From contig JAWZYV010015836.1 in NCBI GenBank assembly GCA_038373885.1, forward strand, positions 1,054,001 through 1,118,000: a stretch of 64,000 bases of DNA, in the 5' to 3' direction. A program made the position numbers and the translations under genes. Shown here piece by piece: positions 57,957 to 64,000 of the stretch. Position 1 is the first letter of the stretch. The number at the start of each line of letters is the position of its first letter. Source of the stretch: Cheiracanthium punctorium. Its lineage: Eukaryota > Arthropoda > Arachnida > Araneae > Cheiracanthiidae. The notes below the pieces were generated by a model. That model did not search any database, had not been told where the DNA came from, and worked only from the letters and a program-made list of their open reading frames with translations.

Positions 57957-60900
57957 TTTAGGATTCTTATATAAAGACTTCTAACTTCATATTTTTATTT
58001 GATATTAATGTTAATATTAGTTTTGTTCTATAAGCAAATGTAGTTTACCCGCCGCATCGGTACCACTATGAGTCTAGAATATTTTCCTTTTAGAAATCCT
58101 TCAGACATGGTTTTTCCTGGTACACTTTAACTCAAACTTGTCTAAATTACTATGGACAATCGAGCCTAATTAAGCGCCTGCACCTATCCAGTTAGTCTCG
58201 GGTCATTACTTATAATGTTTGTCTGCAACCTTCAGTGCATAACCTCATTTAACACCTCCAGGTCGGGCAGATGGTCAAATTCTACTACATTTAAGTCCGA
58301 GAGTTCCAATCTTTACTACTCTACTACTTTACCTTCGGCTTGCAATAGGTATGGGACATGATCAGACTAATCAATCAACACTCTCACCCTCAAATTGCAA
58401 GCTGTTTTCTAACAATACAAGCTTTAAGAAAATAGATTTCACCATCGAAAATGCGTGTCTTTTTTTCCTTATTTACTCTGCTTAGGAACAATTAATTCTT
58501 CACGTTCAGCAACCACTGCCAAACATGTCTTTTGTCACTATGTGAAAGAGAAAGCCGCCTCTCAAAACATCCCATTCTTATCCCCCAAAAGTATTTCTAT
58601 TCCATCAGCTGTTAAAACACCTCCCACTCCTATTTTTCACTCATCCTCCCAACTTCGGCTTGCGTCGTCCTTAACCGCCTAGGCCGCATAGGTCTGGGTT
58701 CGTACAGAAAGTGTTTAATACAACTACACGCTGAGTCTTGTACTTTTTGCTCTTTTTTGTTGTGATGTATAGTCAAAGCGATTAAATTACTTGCACCATT
58801 AAGCGAATTTTTTTTTAAATCAGTGCGTTTGTGTATAATTTAACGTAAAATTACAAAGGAGTTTTCCAAGAACGGAGCAAAAACTTCAACGTTAATTTTC
58901 TGGTACTATGTGGATACAATGCGAATGTAAACAGTTTTGAATATTTGATTTTTTATGGATGTTAAGTAACAGTATTAGTTTATTCCTCAGTCCGGCCAAT
59001 TTATATAGATGGCTATTATATCTAGATGATTATTAAAGCTGGTGACTAATAATTTCAAATAATAAAATATTATTTAAAAATCTATCTCGTACTCTATATT
59101 AAAATTGCTTCAAATATATAAATAATAAAATATTATTAGAAAACTTTCAAATAATTATTAGTATATTTAAAATATAAAAGAAAATTAAATTAAAGTTAAA
59201 CATATGAATAATATTTTTTTATTTAAAAAAATCAAATGTACTGTACTTAAATAAAAGAAAAATACTTAAAACTCAGTCAGGATGAGTGTGCTTGTAGAAG
59301 CCGTGGACCTACTGGAACTAATATTGAATCTCACAAAGAAAAACGAATAACCAATACCTTCCATTAATTTCAAATCTACTTTAGCATATTTCACATGGAG
59401 CAATAAAGAAATGTCTTGCCTATTATTTTTCCGGTAACAAATGATAAATGTCTTTGAAAGTAAATTTTTCACCTTCCCTTTATTCTCTTACTTTCTCCCT
59501 TGGTAATATAATATGCGTTTAAAAATAGACTTATAGCCTTTTTACCGCCGTTCGAGAGACTGTGAAACCACCGAAGCGTTTAAGAGGACTAAAGGAATTA
59601 CTTTCCGCTATAAAAAGAAGAAAATAAAGTTACATTAGGAGGGGCAAAATAACATACATGATTTAAATGTTTAGTAGAGCAGTGATTTTTAGGTATTGCA
59701 TCTCGTCATTGTGGAATGAAAAGGGAATGGTACAATTTGTTTCTTTAGGAAAACTCCCTTGATAACAGCTTCTACAATACCGTTTTATTTTGAATAATTC
59801 ACAGACCCATGTGTTATCATCAAGATTACATTTACTTTTGTGAATAATCAATGACTTTTTTTTTCATTTAATGAACTACATTTAAAGCTACATTTGTGAT
59901 AATAGATAGGATTTCCATATATTTAAACACCTGACGTACATGTAAAAAATATTTAATATTCCATTTTGTGTAAAATTTAATATTTAAAATTTTGCAATTT
60001 TTAACAGTGTGCCTGTAAGCCATTTTGTTTCTTTGCATCAATAATTCTGTGTAAAATCTGAGCAATTCTTTTATCACAAAACAAATATTCTTATTTTGAT
60101 ATCACAAACTAAAATTTATAATGTTTCATGAATATGTATTTTTTTAAATGTTTACTACCTTATTCTGAAAACAAAATGCATTTTAAGGACTGGTTTACGG
60201 TACCATTCTTTTATAAATCCACAAAATATATAGAAAGGAGGAAATTTGGTAATTTTCTTTTATTCAATAAATGAGATAGGAAGGGCATTGAAATGAAAAT
60301 GATTGAAAATGATGATTAAAAAATTAACCGAATGTTCAAGAAGGTAAGTCTCATTCATTCCATATTTTACATTAAATTATAATTACACACATTCACAGTA
60401 AATTCATTACTGTTTGTTTGATTTTTGTTTTACTTTCTGACTTGTTAATGCTGCAAAATGTTTGCAAATTCACTGCATTATATCATACAGCAGTAAGAAA
60501 AAAAGATTTTGGTGGTTTTTCATTTTTTTCTTTTTCCTTTCCTTTATTTTATTTTTTTTTTGGAGGGGGAGAATCGTCGGACATTACTTTTTTTTTACAG
60601 TAAGAATGTATGGCTAAATTAAAAAAAGGTAAAAAAAGAAAAAAATCATTAAATGCAAACTTATGTGTGAATTTAGACTCTGATTTTTTACATTAACTTG
60701 TCAACGCCATCGCCTTTCGAGAATCAAAGTAAAAAATATTTTTACCTAGATGAAAGATTTTGAAATTACAAAAAAAATGATGAATACCCACGGAAAAGTG
60801 CTGTTCAACCCCAAAAATACCGAAAGAGTAAGGTTATGGACTATACCAACAATCTTCCACCACATGGATTCTAAGACTGCCATGCGTGGTGAACTAAAGC

Positions 60901-61175
60901 AGTTGTGTATTTACTTAATGGATAGTTTATTACTTATTTACTTATCTACTTATTAAGAGATAATTTTTTAATAACTTTATGTCATTTATTGGCACACGTT
61001 CTTCTGCGGCATTCAGACTGACAATTCTATTCCACTTAAATATAACCATTACATGTAAACTTACTTATTTTGAAAGAAGTTTCTTGAAATCTCTAACCGC
61101 GAAAATAATTGATTCTCTCAACACAAACCCTTCTATTAAACTAAAATGTAACTATCATACATGTGCTATATACGT
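57957..61175. other. Sequence with no recognised gene
   Basis: The part 58020-58740 is less AT-rich. It contains a 75-codon plus-strand frame (58455-58682), Ser/Pro-rich towards its end, with no domain I recognise. A pyrimidine-rich tract lies at 60519-60562. The rest is AT-rich with chance frames up to 81 codons. Confidence 0.4.
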
Positions 61176-61823
61176 ATATCTTATAAATAAAAATGAAATT
61201 CTGTTTGTTTGTTTGTGGATTTGAGTTGTATACAAATCCACAAAAATGGACCTATCAGCCTGAAATTTTGCACAGATATGTAAAATAATATAGAATAAAT
61301 CATAGTCCACTTTAAAACTTTGAAAGTCCACCCGTTCCCGGAATTTAAGAGATTTTTTATGTTCTCCACGCAAAAAGCTTTCCGTAATTGTAACCCCTGT
61401 AGTAAAAAAAGTGTGAAATAAGTATCGTGGTTGCCATGTGTGGCGATTTTGCCGAATAAGATGTTTTAAATTCTCAAAGTAAAAATAAAAGAATAATAAT
61501 GATTTTTTTTTTGTTAGTTTATATTCGTAAGGTTATATTTTTTTTAATTATAATATCGTGTGCATGGGAAATCGGAGCAGGAATGAAATATTTTATACGC
61601 AAAACAATAAGAATTGAAGATTTCCGAGGCTAATATGTTAAAATTTTTTAGTTTGGCGAAAAAATAAAATGGCTCAAATGCCGAGAAAGTGAGTTCTAGC
61701 GGTTTGCATAGTTTTCGGCTTGGCACAATTTACTGAGAGCTTAAGGAAACGGATTTTTGAAAATAATGCAGTTATTAAGGGATTTCAAGCGATCTATCTT
61801 CAGCATTCTCGCGATTTTGAGGA
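61176..61823. repeat. Long direct repeat, copy 1
   Basis: It opens atcttataaataaaaatgaa then ttctgtttgt. It continues with atggacct-tcagcctgaaat, atatagaataaat-atagtc, ttcccggaatttaagag, ttatgttctccacgc, ggttgccatgtgtggcgatt, tataatatcgtgtg and tcaagcgat. It matches 62211-62950 over most of its length. The TTATAAATAAAAATG-type opening resembles ends of Helitron-like elements in arthropods, which I cannot confirm. Confidence 0.75.
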
Positions 61824-62210
61824 GGATTCTAACGCTTGGCGCTATTTATCGTAATTGAATCGTCTGCTATTTGTGTTATGAATACACCTGCGTATAAGTT
61901 TCTGAAATTTTCATTCAGTTGGAATTGTGCATTTTTCTGAGCAGCTTTTCTGCATCTAATGTATTACATCCAGAAAAAAGGATGTTAGAAATATCAATTT
62001 TAATTTTGTTTAATCACACTCATGAATAATGATACACTTTCCAACTTAATGAAAGAAGGAACGAAAATAGGGAAGACCCATGGATTATAACTCTTTTTAT
62101 ATATAGCACTTTAGTGCGTATTTAAAAATCTGAAAGTGTGTCAGATTTTCTATGATTCTAGCGCTTGGCGCAATTTAATGAGAGGGTATTTTTAAAAACA
62201 AGCGTAGGTT

Positions 62211-62950
62211 ATCTTATAAATAAAAATGAAATTCTGTTTGTCAATTTGTTAATTTGGGTAGTATACAATTCCAAAAAAATGGACCTGTCAGCCTGAAATT
62301 TTAGACAGATATGTAAAATAATATAGAATAAATGATAGTCCACTTTAAAACTTTGAAACTCCACTTGAAAACGTTTTCCTCCTGAATGGTTCTCTTAATT
62401 TCCGTTCCCGGAATTTAAGAGTTTTTTTATGTTCTCCACGCAGAAAGCTTTACGTAATATTAACCCCTGTAGTGAAAAAAGTGTGTGAAATAAGCATCTT
62501 GGTTGCCATGTGTGGCGATTTTGCCGAATAGAATGTTTTAAATTCTTAAAGTAAAAATAAAAGAATAATAATGATTTTTTTAGGTTATTTTTTTAGGTTA
62601 TTTTTTTAATTATAATATCGTGTGCGCATAAGAAATGAGAGCAGGAATGAAATGTTTTATACGCAAAACAATGAAGATCGAAGATATCCGAGACTAATAT
62701 GTAATTTTTTTTAGTTTGGCGAAAAAAAAATGGCTGATAGGCCGATTTTTAGAGAGTGAGTTCTAGCGGTTTGCACAGTTTTAGGCTTTTTGGCGCAATT
62801 TACTGAGAGCTTAAGGGAATAGCATTTTTTAAAACAAGTGTATAGGTTTTCTTAGAATACAGCATTAAATTTTAACTATCCGTACAGAAATAATGCAGTT
62901 ATTAGGGCATTTCAAGCGATGTAGCTTCAGAATTCTCGCCAATTGAGTAC
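62211..62950. repeat. Long direct repeat, copy 2
   Basis: Same landmark order as copy 1, with extra sequence near 62370-62400 and 62825-62885. Its right-hand phrase ggcgcaatttactgagagc also occurs, slightly diverged, just left of this copy (62168-62185). At least three tandemly arranged partial copies are therefore present. Confidence 0.75.
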
Positions 62951-63254
62951 ATTGATTTAACTTGGGGGAAATCCGCCAAATTTCAGAAAATTGAAATATT
63001 TGCATTTAGTACATCGAGGTAACGATGAATAAAACATGTTATAGTTGATAATTTAAAAAATGCGGCTGTATTAAGGGATTCTACTTTTCAAATAAATGCC
63101 TGGCGGTCGAACCATTTCCCATTTTGATTGCTGCTAAGTCAATGCTTCGAATGATTCCCTGAAAAAACTCTTGCAAAATGGCGTATGCTGGCACTTTGGC
63201 GAGGCTTAGATTTGAAACTGGATTTTACTTGAGACTGGTATATACGTATAATAA

Positions 63255-64000
63255 GACTGGTTATAGATAAAAATGAATGTTGGTATGTGTGTAGGAGGTT
63301 GAAAAACTCCAGCACCGTTTCACCGATCACCATGTAATTTGGTTCACCTAAGTCTTTTATCATGGAGAAGGTTTTTATACTATCCGTTTTCCTCTAACTT
63401 TTCACTAGGTGGCGCAGCAGAACGTCGAATTCCATTCCGTTTAGCCGTTTGGTATGCGAATATCGTCCAACCAATTTCGATGAAATTTGGTACACGCGAA
63501 TATTAGAACACGGAGAATATTTTTCACTATCCATTTGCTGTAACTTACCGCTAAATAGCGCTGCAACGCATCAACTTCTATACCGTTCGACCGATTGGCA
63601 TAAAATTTTTTATACTTACACATTTGAGAACGAAGAATATATTCTAACTGCGTTACTTTTGATGTTACTCACCACTAGATGGCACTGCAATGCATTATTA
63701 TTTTAACTCGCCACTAGATGACGCTGCAGCAGGCCAAATTTTTGACCATTCAAACGGTGGCTATGAAAATCAGTATACATAGCTATTTGAACAATGAGAA
63801 TATTTTGGCGTTATCCATTTTGCTATAACTCGCCACATGACGGCGCTGTAGCAAATCATTACTTTAATTAACCACTAGATGGCCCTGGAGTGTATCACTT
63901 CTTGACTGTGCCAATGATCGCTATGAAAATAGGTATATATAGATATTTGAACACGGGGAAGAGTTTGGCACGATCCATTTTCCTATAACTTGACACTAGA
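63255..64000. repeat. Tandem repeat, about 150 bp, running off the window
   Basis: The array follows a taaaaatgaatgttggtatg opening. Units are marked by cactag(a/g)tggcgctgcagc-like strings near 63404, 63552, 63673, 63709, 63832, 63870 and 63991. Phrases such as gaacacgg(a/g)gaatat, atccattt-ctataactcg and tatgaaaat-ag-tatacata lie between them. Short minus- and plus-strand frames here are incidental. The right end is outside the window. Confidence 0.75.

Overview
The window is AT-rich, repeat-laden eukaryotic nuclear DNA with no recognisable intact host gene. An arthropod is very likely and a spider or other arachnid is my best guess. The reasons are Tc1/mariner remnants of arthropod type, a jockey-type non-LTR C-terminus of the kind common in spiders, tRNA-derived SINEs, hAT, piggyBac-like and pogo-like MITEs, Helitron helicase debris, and long (TA)n tracts. 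The species call rests on remembered family resemblance and was not checked by search. Nearly all open reading frames are chance frames, low-complexity frames or transposase fragments.

Layout. 0-1.4 kb holds two families of tandem repeats, one built on a 14-bp palindrome, plus a 32-bp perfect palindrome. 4.9-7.1 kb holds two head-to-tail copies of one ~0.9-kb terminal-inverted-repeat (TIR) element. 8.3-8.8 kb is a hAT-type MITE with a perfect 8-bp target duplication. 9.8-11.2 kb is a TIR element with AAGCTT-rich ends that contains a tRNA-SINE. 11.24-13.38 kb is a delimited DNA transposon (12-bp TIR, 6-bp target duplication) carrying a broken gene of an uncharacterised family; a second, more decayed copy lies at 49.1-51.4 kb. 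15.9-16.5 kb and 50.6-51.2 kb are two copies of one Tc1-type MITE, the second nested inside the second transposon copy. 17.6-18.6 kb is a pair of SINEs between inverted arms. 21.4-21.9 kb is a palindromic MITE. 22.8-23.4 kb is a TTAA-flanked piggyBac-like MITE. 23.6-25.1 kb is a Tc1 element with a broken DD34E transposase. 26.6-27.05 kb is a 5'-truncated non-LTR retrotransposon with a 14-bp target duplication. 27.8-28.0 kb is a short hAT-like MITE.

28.66-45.7 kb is a head-to-tail triplication of a ~5-kb unit. The second unit is interrupted by a Tc1/Tc3-type element at 38.6-39.9 kb. The third is interrupted by a TIR element at 42.4-44.9 kb, which itself hosts a foldback, pogo-like element (42.8-43.9 kb) with ~180-bp or longer arms and an internal ~78-bp GC-rich tandem array. 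46.8 kb onward starts with a piggyBac-like left end bearing three regularly spaced palindromes. 53.4-54.0 kb is a deleted mariner-type element. 54.4-55.2 kb is a three-arm inverted repeat. 56.6-57.7 kb is the minus-strand C-terminal half of a Helitron PIF1-like helicase, abutting an RTE-like 3' end. 61.2-64 kb is a set of long direct repeats followed by a tandem array that runs off the window.

There is no gene network to describe. The biology here is serial transposon insertion, nesting, internal deletion and segmental duplication. The most interesting items are the foldback element with its internal array, the poorly known 6-bp-target transposon family with two copies, and the triplicated unit with its conserved ~0.5-kb block.
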